Of a stretch of DNA of 64,000 nt, positions 44,164 to 53,256 are shown piece after piece. Position 1 is the stretch's first letter; each line of letters opens with the position of its first letter. The stretch covers positions 1-64,000 of the forward strand of contig JBDVKF010000047.1 in assembly GCA_039960995.1 (NCBI GenBank). The letters run 5' to 3'. This DNA is from JABSSA01 sp039960995. Its GTDB lineage: Bacteria; Pseudomonadota; Alphaproteobacteria; Rhodobacterales; Rhodobacteraceae. The position numbers and the translations under genes are program-made. Under the pieces are notes generated by a model. That model had not been told where the DNA came from. It ran no database searches and saw only the letters and a list, made by a program, of their open reading frames with translations.

Positions 44164-45144
44164 TTATTCAGTTGACTGGATCAGCTCAACCAATGGGCGC
44201 AGGGCTGGGTTGGAAGCATAGGCAGCTTCGTAAACCGGACCCATTGCGGCTTGGAATGGGGCTTTGTCAGCAACATCGTTTACCACAACACCAGCTGCTT
44301 CAACTGCTGCGCGGCTTGCAGCCTCACGCTCAGCCCACAGACCACGCTGCATAAGCGCGGATTCTTGAGCGGCTTCGGTTACAGCAGCCTGCATATCAGC
44401 GGATAATGCGTTGAATGTGTCAGCGTTGATGCAGATACACTCTGGGATGATCAGGTGCTGGGACAGAGAATAGAAACCAGCAACCTCGAAGTGACCTGTT
44501 GATTCATAGGAAGGCCAGTTGTTTTCAGCACCGTCTACAACGCCAGTTTTCAGCGCTTGGTAGACTTCTGCAAACGCCATTGGTGACGCGTTGCCGCCCA
44601 TTTCGTTGATCATGCCTGTGAACAGGTCATTGTTCATAACGCGGACTTTCATGCCAACAACGTCAGCAGGCGTGTTGATCGCGCGGTCACCGTTATAGAA
44701 CGAACGTGCGCCAGCGTCATACCATGCAAGTGGCAGCAAGCCTTTTTCAGCCATACCAGCTGCGATAGCAGCGCCACCTTCACCGTCCAGAACGCGGAAC
44801 ATGTGAGGCACGTCTTTGAAGACGAAGGGCAAGGAAACAACGTTAGCTGCAGGAACGATCGGACCGATTGGACCAAGGTTGAAGTTACCGATGGCCAAAG
44901 CGCCTGCACGAACTTGCTCAACCGCGTCAGGCTGGCTGCCTAGTGTACCGCCATGGAACATCTGCAGCTTGATTTCGCCGCCTGTCTTTTCTTCAAGCGC
45001 CGCCGCGAATGCGTCCATTGCAACGGTGTTTGGGTAACCGTCGACATGGACATTCCAACCGCGCCAGTCAGCTGCAAAGGCTGCAGTTCCGAGCACAGTC
45101 AGTGCAACTGCACCTACCAGCGATTTTTTGAGATTTTGAAACAT
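44164..45144 (-). CDS. dctP: TRAP transporter solute-binding protein (DctP)
   Basis: A 326-residue periplasmic protein with a signal peptide (MFQNLKKSLVGAVALTVLGTAAFA). DctP motifs: MKVRVMNNDLFTGMINEMGGNASPMAFAEVYQALKTGVVDGAENNWPSYES, with the Arg that holds the ligand carboxylate. ATG 45144 has GGGAGG upstream. The setting (KdgF-like cupin, SDR, GntR and a shared operator) suggests uronates or unsaturated uronates as ligand. Confidence 0.93.
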   Translation of the reverse strand: MFQNLKKSLVGAVALTVLGTAAFAADWRGWNVHVDGYPNTVAMDAFAAALEEKTGGEIKLQMFHGGTLGSQPDAVEQVRAGALAIGNFNLGPIGPIVPAANVVSLPFVFKDVPHMFRVLDGEGGAAIAAGMAEKGLLPLAWYDAGARSFYNGDRAINTPADVVGMKVRVMNNDLFTGMINEMGGNASPMAFAEVYQALKTGVVDGAENNWPSYESTGHFEVAGFYSLSQHLIIPECICINADTFNALSADMQAAVTEAAQESALMQRGLWAEREAASRAAVEAAGVVVNDVADKAPFQAAMGPVYEAAYASNPALRPLVELIQSTE

Positions 45145-45273
45145 GGTATCCTCCCTAGAATTTAGAACTCTTTTTGCGAACCTAGTATCGTCGTTTTTAG
45201 CGACGGGCCGAAATTGCAGCATAGCGCCACCCTTAGCCCGCACCAGATTTCATTTCGCTAATGGTGAATGAAG

Positions 45274-45286
45274 ACTAGTATACCAG
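45274..45286. promoter_or_regulatory. operator ACTAGTATACCAG before dctP
   Basis: Identical to the two sites at 46772-46784 and 46792-46804. It lies 130 bases upstream of the dctP start, where a promoter would be expected. The GTATAC centre is palindromic and of the kind bound by FCD-type GntR repressors. Confidence 0.7.
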
Positions 45287-45406
45287 AATTGTCAACTGTC
45301 AATTCTTAAGATGATATCCTCACCATTTTTTGTCCGTAGATCTGGTCTGACACAGTATCGAAGCATCACATGAAGATAAGGGCATCTCTTGGCTAGTTTG
45401 TTGTTT

Positions 45407-45922
45407 TCAGGCGGTGCCTCGAACAGGTCGGTTGTTTTCGATATTAAAGATCATTCCGTCCAAAAGCACTTCCAAATCAGGGCGTGCTGCTGGTCCGTTT
45501 GAGATATCAACAAGCATTAGTGTTCCGTCAGGCCGAATACCAAATGCGCCAGGTTCAGCGAATCGGTCTGTGGTTTCAGCTTCTGACAGCGGATCTGATA
45601 TATATAGACCCAAAGACCGCATTTGATTTTCCGTCAAACCGTAGCATAGGTCGAAACCCCATCCGAACTCTGCCTTGTCGGCAATGGCTTTGTCCTTAGA
45701 ATCCGATGAAACGACAACGACGTCCAACGCGTCGGTCCATGCCGGTAGAGCAGCGTCCAGTTTATTCAGAAATCGTTTGCAACGCGGGCAATGTCGACCG
45801 CGATACACGAAAAGCATGGTCCAGCGGTCTGTTTGCTGACCCACAGAAACCTGCGCGCCCTCTGTCGTAAGAAAACTGAGTTCTCCGATAGGTGCTCCGA
45901 CGTTGGGCTTGTTACTGTTCAT
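45407..45922 (-). CDS. AhpC/TSA-type redoxin
   Basis: A 171-residue thioredoxin-fold protein. GELSFLTTEGAQVSV, then FVYRGRHCPRCKRFL with a CPRC pair (Cys45, Cys48) and VVVVSSDSKDKA. The first cysteine matches the peroxidatic position of peroxiredoxins and the CxxC spacing that of thioredoxins, so it may be a peroxidase or disulfide reductase. It lies 16 bases after the GntR stop on the same strand, so may be co-transcribed. Confidence 0.85.
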   Translation of the reverse strand: MNSNKPNVGAPIGELSFLTTEGAQVSVGQQTDRWTMLFVYRGRHCPRCKRFLNKLDAALPAWTDALDVVVVSSDSKDKAIADKAEFGWGFDLCYGLTENQMRSLGLYISDPLSEAETTDRFAEPGAFGIRPDGTLMLVDISNGPAARPDLEVLLDGMIFNIENNRPVRGTA

Positions 45923-45937
45923 TGATTGGACTCACGG

Positions 45938-46642
45938 CTATCGACTTGTCTCCACATCTGCGGGCTCAAAATAGTTGGCGTTGGTGATCGATATTTGTTT
46001 GATCGTATCGTCAAGCCGCGACAGATGGCGCATGCCGACCTCGATGGCTTGCTCTGGATTGTGGTCTTTGATGGCTTGCGCGATATCTTGATGATCGGTC
46101 ACTAGCGCCGGCATGCGATCATCTTTTGACAAGCTCAGGGTACAGAGACGATCCACTTTGGATTTTTCCGCACGAATGACATCGAACGCAAATTCTGCCT
46201 TGGCGATTCGGCAGATTATTTTGTGGAATACGTAATCAAGCCGTCCAAACGCATCGACATCACTGGCCTCAATTGCTTGCCTCTGTGCGGTCAGTTCTCT
46301 GTCCAAATCTTCGGCGTCTTGCACATCACAATTCAAGGCCGCGCAGCGCAACACTTCTTTTTCGATGGCGGCCCTTACAAAGCGGGACTTTACGATTTCG
46401 CGCGTCGAGAACCTTTTTACCTCTGTCGCCCGTTGTGGGCGAATTTGCAAAAGATCAAGTGTTGCGAGGCGGTTAAAGGCATCCCGCACGGGTTGACGCG
46501 ACACTCCAAATTGGGCCGCGATATCGGCCTCAGAAATTTTGTCGCCGGGCCGCAAGCTTAACGAAAGTATTTCCGCATGAAGGTGGTCAAAAATATCATC
46601 AACACTCGTGCGTCGCTCGCTAAGTTGTGTCGATTGTGCCAT
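45938..46642 (-). CDS. GntR-family regulator (FCD), likely uronate repressor
   Basis: A 234-residue regulator: winged helix (LHAEILSLSLRPGDKISEADIAAQFGVSRQPVRDAFNRLATLDLLQI) and FCD ligand domain (FGRLDYVFHKIICRIA, DHQDIAQAIKDHNPEQAIEVGMRHLSR) with metal-site histidines. ATG 46642 has GGGAGAGG upstream. It is divergent from the SDR gene, with two identical operators between them and a third before dctP, so it probably represses all three units and is released by a uronate-derived sugar acid. Confidence 0.92.
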   Translation of the reverse strand: MAQSTQLSERRTSVDDIFDHLHAEILSLSLRPGDKISEADIAAQFGVSRQPVRDAFNRLATLDLLQIRPQRATEVKRFSTREIVKSRFVRAAIEKEVLRCAALNCDVQDAEDLDRELTAQRQAIEASDVDAFGRLDYVFHKIICRIAKAEFAFDVIRAEKSKVDRLCTLSLSKDDRMPALVTDHQDIAQAIKDHNPEQAIEVGMRHLSRLDDTIKQISITNANYFEPADVETSR

Positions 46643-46771
46643 TCCACCCTCTCCCTGCAAATTGCCCAAATGCTTCTTAACCAAGCTCCGGACGCAAATG
46701 ATCCTAGGTCCGCCTATCGCTGATCGTCAACTTAAACGCCCCATTGATGACAGTCTGGCGGACTAGTTCGC

Positions 46772-46784
46772 ACTAGTATACCAG
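46772..46784. promoter_or_regulatory. operator ACTAGTATACCAG, copy 2
   Basis: First of two identical 13-bp sites spaced 20 bases apart centre to centre, two turns of the helix, in the GntR-SDR spacer. This fits cooperative binding by two dimers. Confidence 0.75.
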
Positions 46785-46791
46785 ATAAATG

Positions 46792-46804
46792 ACTAGTATA
46801 CCAG
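46792..46804. promoter_or_regulatory. operator ACTAGTATACCAG, copy 3
   Basis: Second member of the tandem pair; both flanks differ from copy 2, so only the 13-bp core is conserved. That points to selection on a binding site rather than a recent duplication. Confidence 0.75.
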
Positions 46805-47039
46805 TATTAGTGAACTTGAGAATCGACGTTAAGAACGCATGCAAAACTCGGGGCGATACACAGGTAAAATGCCGGGTCGTTCAAAGCAAACAAGCGTTAC
46901 TTAGGGTGGGCGCCAAAAAACATCGGATGCATTTTGAAATGTTGGGACCGCAGTGCGACTAAACCGGAGCTTCCTGAAGGACCCCAGGATTTCTGTGCAA
47001 ACCGATCAGAAACTAAAACATGATAAAGAGGGATAACAA

Positions 47040-47783
47040 ATGAAACTAGCTGGGCAAACCGCCATCATCACCGGAGGTGGTCGAGACATTGGGAAGGCTG
47101 CTGCCATCAAGCTGGCTGCTGAAGGTGCGAATGTCGCCATCAACTACCATTCGAGCAGTGCCGGAGCGGATGAGGCTGTCCAGATTATCACAGAGCAGGG
47201 CGGAAAAGCCTTTGCTATGAAGGGTGACCTGACCAAGCAAGAAGACATTGATGCGCTTGTGTCAAAAACAGTTTCTGAATTCGGCAGCCTTAACATTCTG
47301 GTCAATAACGCTGGTGGTTTGGTTGCGCGCAAGACAATTGCCGACATGTCCTTGGATCACTGGAACACGGTGATGGATCTGAATTTGACCAGTGTGTTCA
47401 TGATGACAAAAGCATGTCTCGAGCACATTGAAACTGGTACGATCGTTAACCTTGCAAGCCAAGCGGGTCGCGACGGTGGCGGAGCAGGTGCTGTTGCATA
47501 CGCAACATCCAAAGGTGCGGTCATGACCATGACACGCGCATTGGCCAAAGAATTGGGCCCGAACATTCGCGTAAACGCATTGTGCCCGGGCATGATCGAT
47601 ACCGATTTCCATAATGTTCACACACCTGACGCGGGCCGTCGCGGATTTGAAGCCGCAGCGCCGGTCAAGCGTCAAGGCAACACAGACGACACTGCAAATC
47701 TGATTTTGTTCCTCGCATGCGGTGATTCTGCATTCATCACGGGCACAAATATCGACATCAATGGCGGAATGCTGTTCTCCTGA
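47040..47783 (+). CDS. SDR-family oxidoreductase, probable uronate-pathway reductase
   Basis: A 247-residue NAD(P)-dependent short-chain dehydrogenase. Cofactor loop TGGGRDIGKAAAIKLA, NNAGG, catalytic Ser region NLASQAGRDGGG, and YATSKGA with Tyr and Lys. It is followed 21 bases on by a KdgF-like cupin, so a reductase acting on 5-keto-4-deoxyuronate (KduD-like) or on the alginate product DEH is likely. The family alone does not fix the substrate. Confidence 0.9.
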   Translation: MKLAGQTAIITGGGRDIGKAAAIKLAAEGANVAINYHSSSAGADEAVQIITEQGGKAFAMKGDLTKQEDIDALVSKTVSEFGSLNILVNNAGGLVARKTIADMSLDHWNTVMDLNLTSVFMMTKACLEHIETGTIVNLASQAGRDGGGAGAVAYATSKGAVMTMTRALAKELGPNIRVNALCPGMIDTDFHNVHTPDAGRRGFEAAAPVKRQGNTDDTANLILFLACGDSAFITGTNIDINGGMLFS

Positions 47784-47803
47784 TTTGAAGAAGAGGATCG
47801 GAA

Positions 47804-48115
47804 ATGAGTGAATATCCAATTGTCCCGGCTGGAGAAAACATAACTCGGCAAGTGCTGTCCGAGAATCCGTCTTTGATGGTCGTGGCATTCTGCTTTGAAA
47901 AGGCCGGTGCAGTTGGTGCGCTTCACAATCATCCGCATGTTCAATCGACATACGTTGAAAGCGGTCGTTTCCGATTCACACTTGGCGATGCCGAACGTGA
48001 GGTAGGGCCCGGTGAGAGTTTTATCATTCCTTCCGATCTGACCCACGGCTGCGTGTGTTTGGAACCTGGGAAACTGGTTGACTGTTTCACACCGGGTCGC
48101 GCCGACTTTTTGTAA
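47804..48115 (+). CDS. KdgF-like cupin protein
   Basis: A 103-residue single cupin. HNHPHVQSTYVESGRFRFTLGD supplies metal histidines, PGESFIIPSDLTHGC the last one, and the end (DCFTPGRADFL) is characteristic of KdgF, which opens 4,5-unsaturated uronates from pectin or alginate to the linear keto form. It is co-transcribed with the SDR gene. Other small cupins share the fold, so the name is a good but not certain match. Confidence 0.8.
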   Translation: MSEYPIVPAGENITRQVLSENPSLMVVAFCFEKAGAVGALHNHPHVQSTYVESGRFRFTLGDAEREVGPGESFIIPSDLTHGCVCLEPGKLVDCFTPGRADFL

Positions 48116-48191
48116 GGTCAGGAACACCAACCAGCCGTAAGCTCTGCGGGTGTTCCAACCGACCTTTACGAAATGGTGTTAAATGAAAAAG

Positions 48192-48223
48192 GCTCGTGCA
48201 AAGATATATTACTTTGCACGAGC
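48192..48223. terminator. bidirectional terminator, 12-bp perfect stem
   Basis: GCTCGTGCAAAG / CTTTGCACGAGC around ATATATTA. AATGAAAAA on its left gives a U-tail to the minus-strand sulfotransferase transcript; the right side TAATTCT is weaker for the cupin operon. Confidence 0.85.
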
Positions 48224-48236
48224 TAATTCTGGCGAC

Positions 48237-49124
48237 TTAAGCATCCGCTTGATGCGCGGTCCCAAATTCAAGCCAGGATCGTTCTTCTGGCGACAGATAT
48301 TGATCCATCAAATTGTCATACGCTGCCAGTTCCGCGTTGGTTAATTCACCTTCCCATTTGCCGCTGGAACCACTGTGGAAAAAGTCTGAATCTGATTTCA
48401 TGAAACCTTTGCCTCCAGCCGGGGCATAGCGCTCTGCATTGGCCTTCATATGGTCGAACGTGGCCGCTTGAACCAACTGATCCATGACATGCGCAGGGTG
48501 TGACACATTAAGCGTAGTCGCCAGTTCTGCGAAATTGCCTGCCAAGTCGCGGGTCAAATCAGCATAATGAAACAAGGTTACGTTGGATCGATGCGCAAGG
48601 GCAGTCGCCGCTTTGTAGTGCCGGACAATGTGCGCAAGTGGCATAAGATCCGTATCAAACCCTTCCGCACCTCCGTCTAGAAAGCGACGGAATGTGGTGC
48701 CCTCCGTATCGTTTTGAGGATACCAAACATCGAACCAAGGCATGGGGATATTGCGCACGTGCTTGCGAAAAGAAAAATGCGCATCAAGAGGATGGCGAAA
48801 GACACAGATATACTGCGCCTTGTCACCAACCGGCAGCCCATCCAAAGGCGTGTGGCTTTTCATAGAACGGCGATGCGTCAGTTGTTCAAGCCTGTCCGCG
48901 ACTTCTGACATCTCCCGAATGCGGATGTCGACCCAAGGCATATTGACCGACAATTCTGTTTCGACATCTGGATCGCCGGAAAACAGCAAAGCAACGATGG
49001 TTTGCATCCAAGTTGTCCCGCATTTCGGAGGGGTAACAACAATCACATCATCAGCGCGGATGTTGACCAAATCCCAACGTCTATTGTCAGTCAGAGGGCC
49101 CAGATAGAGTTTACGCTCGCTCAT
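48237..49124 (-). CDS. sulfotransferase family protein
   Basis: A 295-residue sulfotransferase_1-type protein: VVTPPKCGTTWMQTIVALL binds the 5'-phosphosulfate, VFRHPLDAHFSFRKHV the 3'-phosphate of PAPS, and the C-terminal GKGFMKSDSDFFHSGSSGKWEGELT is the family end motif. ATG 49124 has GAGG upstream; the open frame goes on 33 codons without support. Base composition is like its neighbours, unlike the sulfotransferase at 1085. The acceptor is unknown. Confidence 0.9.
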   Translation of the reverse strand: MSERKLYLGPLTDNRRWDLVNIRADDVIVVTPPKCGTTWMQTIVALLFSGDPDVETELSVNMPWVDIRIREMSEVADRLEQLTHRRSMKSHTPLDGLPVGDKAQYICVFRHPLDAHFSFRKHVRNIPMPWFDVWYPQNDTEGTTFRRFLDGGAEGFDTDLMPLAHIVRHYKAATALAHRSNVTLFHYADLTRDLAGNFAELATTLNVSHPAHVMDQLVQAATFDHMKANAERYAPAGGKGFMKSDSDFFHSGSSGKWEGELTNAELAAYDNLMDQYLSPEERSWLEFGTAHQADA

Positions 49125-49240
49125 AACTGTCGTCCTCTGTGCATGTTGCCCAATCAAGAGAAATCGAAAATTTTCAGAAAGCAATGCAACGGACGAAAAA
49201 CAGCGCCAACACGCATAATACAACCGATTGGTTTTGGCAG

Positions 49241-50731
49241 TTAGCTACTATATTCGGCGCGCAAAACGTTCTTTTGCACTTTGCTCATCGTGTTGCGCGG
49301 CAATTCATCAGTGATGATATAGCGGCGCGGGTGTTTAAAACGGGCAAGGTGCGTTTCCACCGTTTCAGCGATAGCGTCAGCCGATACTGTGGTGTCTTCC
49401 AAAACCACAGCAGCTAAAACGCTTTCGCCAAAATCCGGATGTGGAATTCCAAAAACAGCACTTTCTAGAACACCATCCACATCGTTAATGACGTCCTCAA
49501 TTTCCTTGGGATAGATGTTATAGCCCCCAGAAATAATCAGATCCTTTTGGCGCCCTACGATGGAAATGCGGCCATCAGAGGTTTTGATGCCCAGATCGCC
49601 AGTGATGAAAAATCCGGTATCGCGCAATTCTTCTGCGGTCTTTTCAGGCATATTCCAATAGCCTTTGAACACGTTGTCACCGCGCACTTCGATCATACCT
49701 ATTTCATCTGCTGCAACGGGGGCCCCATTGTTCGTGATCTCAACTTCGGTGCCAGGCAGGGCGTATCCAACAGTACCCGCCAGCCGTTCACCATCAAACG
49801 GGTTAGAGGTGATCATGTTGGTTTCAGTCATCCCGTACCGTTCAAGGATTCGATGGCCCGTGCGGTCTTCAAAGGCGGTGTGTGTTTCGGCCAAAAGCGG
49901 TGCAGAACCCGATACGAACAGGCGCATATTTGTTGTTAGATCACCGTTCAAACGCCCATCGTCCAAGAGCCGCGTGTAAAATGTTGGCACGCCCATCAAC
50001 ATCGTAGACGCGGGAATTTCCGCGATGATCGTTTCTACATCAAAAGCTGCCATGAAACGCACCTGGGCCCCAGCCAACAATGACGTGTTCATCGCTACGA
50101 ATAGGCCGTGTGTATGAAAGATTGGTAAGGCATGGATCAAGTGATCTTGATCTGTGATCTGCCAAAGGTCGGTCAAGCTTTGCGCATTGGACAGCAGGTT
50201 CTTGTGGCTCAACATAGCGCCTTTTGAGCGTCCCGTTGTGCCAGATGTATAAAGCAACGCGGCCAGATCATCTGGCCCACGGGACACGGTTTCAAATGTT
50301 GTTGGCTTATCATTCGCTTTTGCGGACAACGTTCCACTGCCATCGTTGGCAAGTGTCAAAACGCGGGTGCTTCCCCCGCTGATTGATGTGATCTCAGCCT
50401 CGTTACGCGCGTCACAAACAACAAGAGCAGGTGTTGCATCGCCGATGAAATAAGCCAGTTCGCTTTTTGTATATGCAGTGTTCAGAGGCAAATAAACCGC
50501 GCCAGCTTGAACCGTCGCGCCATACAGGGCGATAGTGTCCAGCAATTTTGGAGCTTGAACAACAACTCTGTCGCCAGGGTTTACACCAGCTTCTATCAAT
50601 ACATGCGCAAGCTGGGCGACACGTTCGACAAACTGCGCGTATGTCCGCGTCGTCCCATCGTCAAGCGCGAGAAAAAGAGCGTCGCTATGGGCATGGCGCG
50701 CAATCAGAGCATCATACAGGGTATTGGTCAC
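49241..50731 (-). CDS. matB: malonyl-CoA synthetase
   Basis: Activates malonate with CoA and ATP to malonyl-CoA. The 496-residue ANL-superfamily enzyme has YTSGTTGRSKGAMLSHKNL, MRLFVSGSAPLL (the Arg/Ser region used for malonate), ERYGMTETNM, FITGDLGIK, GRQKDLIISGGYNIYPKEIE and the catalytic lysine in PRNTMSKVQKN. The GTG start overlaps the decarboxylase stop (GTGA). The decarboxylase partner makes the malonate assignment strong. Confidence 0.92.
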   Translation of the reverse strand: MTNTLYDALIARHAHSDALFLALDDGTTRTYAQFVERVAQLAHVLIEAGVNPGDRVVVQAPKLLDTIALYGATVQAGAVYLPLNTAYTKSELAYFIGDATPALVVCDARNEAEITSISGGSTRVLTLANDGSGTLSAKANDKPTTFETVSRGPDDLAALLYTSGTTGRSKGAMLSHKNLLSNAQSLTDLWQITDQDHLIHALPIFHTHGLFVAMNTSLLAGAQVRFMAAFDVETIIAEIPASTMLMGVPTFYTRLLDDGRLNGDLTTNMRLFVSGSAPLLAETHTAFEDRTGHRILERYGMTETNMITSNPFDGERLAGTVGYALPGTEVEITNNGAPVAADEIGMIEVRGDNVFKGYWNMPEKTAEELRDTGFFITGDLGIKTSDGRISIVGRQKDLIISGGYNIYPKEIEDVINDVDGVLESAVFGIPHPDFGESVLAAVVLEDTTVSADAIAETVETHLARFKHPRRYIITDELPRNTMSKVQKNVLRAEYSS

Positions 50732-52053
50732 GACGTGGCTTCCTTGGGTTTTGGAGGGAGGGCAGAGTTCAACAAAGATTGCGCAGGTTTGGCGGCCGAA
50801 ACGACAGAATTCAACGCGAAATCCTCGTGGTAGCGATCAGTTAACGACAGATCATAGAGGTAATTGACCATCGCACCACTCGATTGCTTAAGGCCATTTT
50901 TCGACATGTCAGCGTTGGCATGGATATCATAAACTTCTGCACCATTGCCCAAATGAAAACGCGTGACCGGGTCAATGGGCATGCCATCTTCGCGCTTTGC
51001 TGTCAGCAAATAGCGTGCGGCCATGATGCGAATATCTTGCGGTTCTGCGCGATGTTCTAAGATTGCGGATGCAACGTGACCATGGTCGGGATTGTCCGTT
51101 TGTGTAGCAAGCCACTGATTGAGACCCGGTATGGGCGACAAGGTGACGAATTTCTCAAGTTGAGGGAACGACAGAGACAATTCAGCAACCACTTGCTTGA
51201 TCAACAAGTTCCCAAAACTGATCCCCGATAATCCCTTTTGACAGTTGGAAATCGAATAAAAGACCGCAACTTTTGCATCCTCAGCCTCCAGGGGCGTGCG
51301 ACCATCAGACAGCAAGTCTGTGACTGACCCGGGTATCGTTTCGGTCAACGCGACTTCTACAAAGATCAACGGTTCGTCAGGCATTGAAGGATGGAAAAAT
51401 GCAAAGCAACGGCGATCTGGTGGAAACAACCGCCGCCGCAAATCATCCCAATCGTTGATTTGATGGACCGCTTCATATGCAATGATCTTGTCCAGAATGC
51501 GTGCAGGCGAATCCCAGTTGATCGCCTTGAGAACCAAGAAACCACGGTTGAACCAGCTTTTTAAGAGGTGAACAAAATCATGGTCTGACCGGGCTATTTC
51601 AGGATTGGTTTTCAAGTTGCGTAATAGATCCACCCGCATCGCCACAATATCTGCCGTCGCGCCGACAGGCTGATTCAGTCGACGCAGCAATTCTTGGCGT
51701 TTGGGTTCAGAAGACTTCGACAGCGCCTTGAACGCGGGTAACGACGGATCATCTGCATAGGCTGCAGCCAATGCCGTCAACTCTGGCACGTCGATGTCAA
51801 ATTCGTCATTCAGAAACGAAAAGAATGCTGGTTTTTCTTCTTCAGGCAGGGATCGGTATCGCTCCAGCACGGTTGCGGCAAGCGTTTGGCCTGAAACGAC
51901 GCCTTCTGGCGACAGCAATGCGCGGCATAATTCGTAAATATCGCGCTTGTCGTTAGAACTTCGCAGTGTTCCGCTGCGGTCAAAAAGCGTGGATAATAGG
52001 TCGCCAAGGAAGCGATTGCGCTGCACTGGTGTCTCTCCGTCTTTGGATGTCAC
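50728..52053 (-). CDS. matA: malonyl-CoA decarboxylase
   Basis: Converts malonyl-CoA to acetyl-CoA and CO2. The 441-residue protein has the N-terminal helical domain and the catalytic GNAT-like domain with CFAFFHPSMPDEPLIFVEVAL (His and Glu region) and SISNCQKGLSGISFGNLLIKQV (Ser). The start is GTG at 52053. Translation is coupled to matB. Together they turn malonate into acetyl-CoA. Confidence 0.93.
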   Translation of the reverse strand: MTSKDGETPVQRNRFLGDLLSTLFDRSGTLRSSNDKRDIYELCRALLSPEGVVSGQTLAATVLERYRSLPEEEKPAFFSFLNDEFDIDVPELTALAAAYADDPSLPAFKALSKSSEPKRQELLRRLNQPVGATADIVAMRVDLLRNLKTNPEIARSDHDFVHLLKSWFNRGFLVLKAINWDSPARILDKIIAYEAVHQINDWDDLRRRLFPPDRRCFAFFHPSMPDEPLIFVEVALTETIPGSVTDLLSDGRTPLEAEDAKVAVFYSISNCQKGLSGISFGNLLIKQVVAELSLSFPQLEKFVTLSPIPGLNQWLATQTDNPDHGHVASAILEHRAEPQDIRIMAARYLLTAKREDGMPIDPVTRFHLGNGAEVYDIHANADMSKNGLKQSSGAMVNYLYDLSLTDRYHEDFALNSVVSAAKPAQSLLNSALPPKPKEATS

Positions 52054-52103
52054 GCTGTCATAATATCGATTTTATTGCAAACTGATAGTTTAAATCGTCA
52101 TAA

Positions 52104-52772
52104 TCAAAGGTAAGTAAGTTGCGTTGTAAGGTATTCACCCGTCAGTCGGTAATGACTGAGCAAAGCAACTGATGCAGCATCTCCGTCGCGTTGGACGGCC
52201 GCATCAAAGATATTGTCGTGCTCTGCTGTGATGTCGCGTTTTTGGTAATTCGGACCACCAGCGGCAAGGTATCTGTACCGTATGTTGAGATCGTATAACT
52301 GACTGCAATACCGTTCCAACATTGGAGAATTGGCATTGCTGATCAGGGTCATATGGAAATTCTTATGCGCTTCTTCGAATGTGTCGGTATCAGCAGAACG
52401 TTTCATGCGGTGATGTGACAGAACAAGGCGTTCTTCCCAGTCTGGCGTGGCTAAGTTCACGGATTGACGCAAAGCCATATCTTCCAGCACAGTCCGCAAT
52501 CTGAGGATTTCGTCAAAATTCGCCAGGCTCGCCGAAGCTGCACGAAACCCGCGTTGGTCTATCCGTTCAACCAACATATCTGAGGTCAAAAGACTAAGCG
52601 CTTCGCGGACGGGAGACGCGCCCGTATCCAGCAATTTGCGCAATTCCTCGATCTTGAGTTTCTTTCCGGCTGGCAAGGCTCCGGTAAGGATCATTTCACG
52701 CAACGATAGGTAGGCCGTGCGCGTGGCTGAGGTCTCTCTGCCGTTGGTATCGTCCATCAAATTCATGCCCAC
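52104..52772 (-). CDS. GntR-family regulator (FCD) of the malonate/ring-cleavage locus
   Basis: A 222-residue regulator: winged helix (LREMILTGALPAGKKLKIEELRKLLDTGASPVREALSLLTSDMLV) and FCD domain. It lies between the mat genes and the YciI gene on the minus strand, 93 bases from a palindrome at 53186-53199. Starts at 52772, 52766 or 52757 are possible (ATG each). Confidence 0.9.
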   Translation of the reverse strand: MGMNLMDDTNGRETSATRTAYLSLREMILTGALPAGKKLKIEELRKLLDTGASPVREALSLLTSDMLVERIDQRGFRAASASLANFDEILRLRTVLEDMALRQSVNLATPDWEERLVLSHHRMKRSADTDTFEEAHKNFHMTLISNANSPMLERYCSQLYDLNIRYRYLAAGGPNYQKRDITAEHDNIFDAAVQRDGDAASVALLSHYRLTGEYLTTQLTYL

Positions 52773-52777
52773 CTCCC

Positions 52778-53164
52778 CTAGGTCAGCGTGACACTGTTAG
52801 TAGACAGCCCAACAGCCAAATTCAACGATCCCTCGTTGATCATCCAGCGGCGCATTACAAAAGTACGCGCGCCTGATTTGTGCATTGGATCGGCCTCTGC
52901 CAGCGCACGGGCAGCTTCCAAGCTGTCGGCGCGATAGATGATCAAGCCCATACCTTGCATGTTGTCACCACTTTCGTCTGACATGGGACCAGCAAGAGCC
53001 AAAAGTCCCTTGCTTTCAAGCTCAGCTTGGTAAGCGAGGTGATCAGGCAACAACGCCTTTAAGTCCTGTGGTTCCTTATCGGGGGTAGACATCGCAACGT
53101 ATAGCTCCAATGCCAAAGCTCCTCGCGATTTTGCGTCTGCTTTGTAGTCTGCCCATGCAACCAT
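52778..53164 (-). CDS. YciI-like protein
   Basis: A 128-residue protein with the YCII dimeric alpha/beta barrel fold: LKALLPDHLAYQAELESKGLLALAGPMSD (His/Asp pair of the family) and GLIIYRADSLEAARALAEADPMHKSGA. The fold is shared with muconolactone isomerase, of interest because an intradiol dioxygenase lies in the divergent arm. The N-terminal 25 residues are longer than usual; the internal ATG at MSTPDKEPQ could be the true start. Confidence 0.87.
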   Translation of the reverse strand: MVAWADYKADAKSRGALALELYVAMSTPDKEPQDLKALLPDHLAYQAELESKGLLALAGPMSDESGDNMQGMGLIIYRADSLEAARALAEADPMHKSGARTFVMRRWMINEGSLNLAVGLSTNSVTLT

Positions 53165-53185
53165 TTCTATTTCCCCAAGATTTAA

Positions 53186-53199
53186 AAATATCGATATTT
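53186..53199. promoter_or_regulatory. palindromic operator AAATATCGATATTT
   Basis: A perfect 14-bp palindrome in the spacer between the YciI gene and the divergent FAH gene. Related pieces are TCGATATT at 53211-53218 and AATATCGAT at 52062-52070 between matA and the GntR gene. The local GntR regulator is the probable binder. Confidence 0.6.
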
Positions 53200-53256
53200 A
53201 TTGACTTGCGTCGATATTGTAGGCAGAAATTATCCAAACTGACAAGGAATATGCAT

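Larger units (their letters stand above)
46643..47039. other. 397-base divergent regulatory spacer
   Basis: No coding sequence. It contains the tandem operators at 46772-46804 and an extra partial copy (ACTAGTTCGC at 46763). The SDR promoter should lie between 46800 and 47000. Confidence 0.6.
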
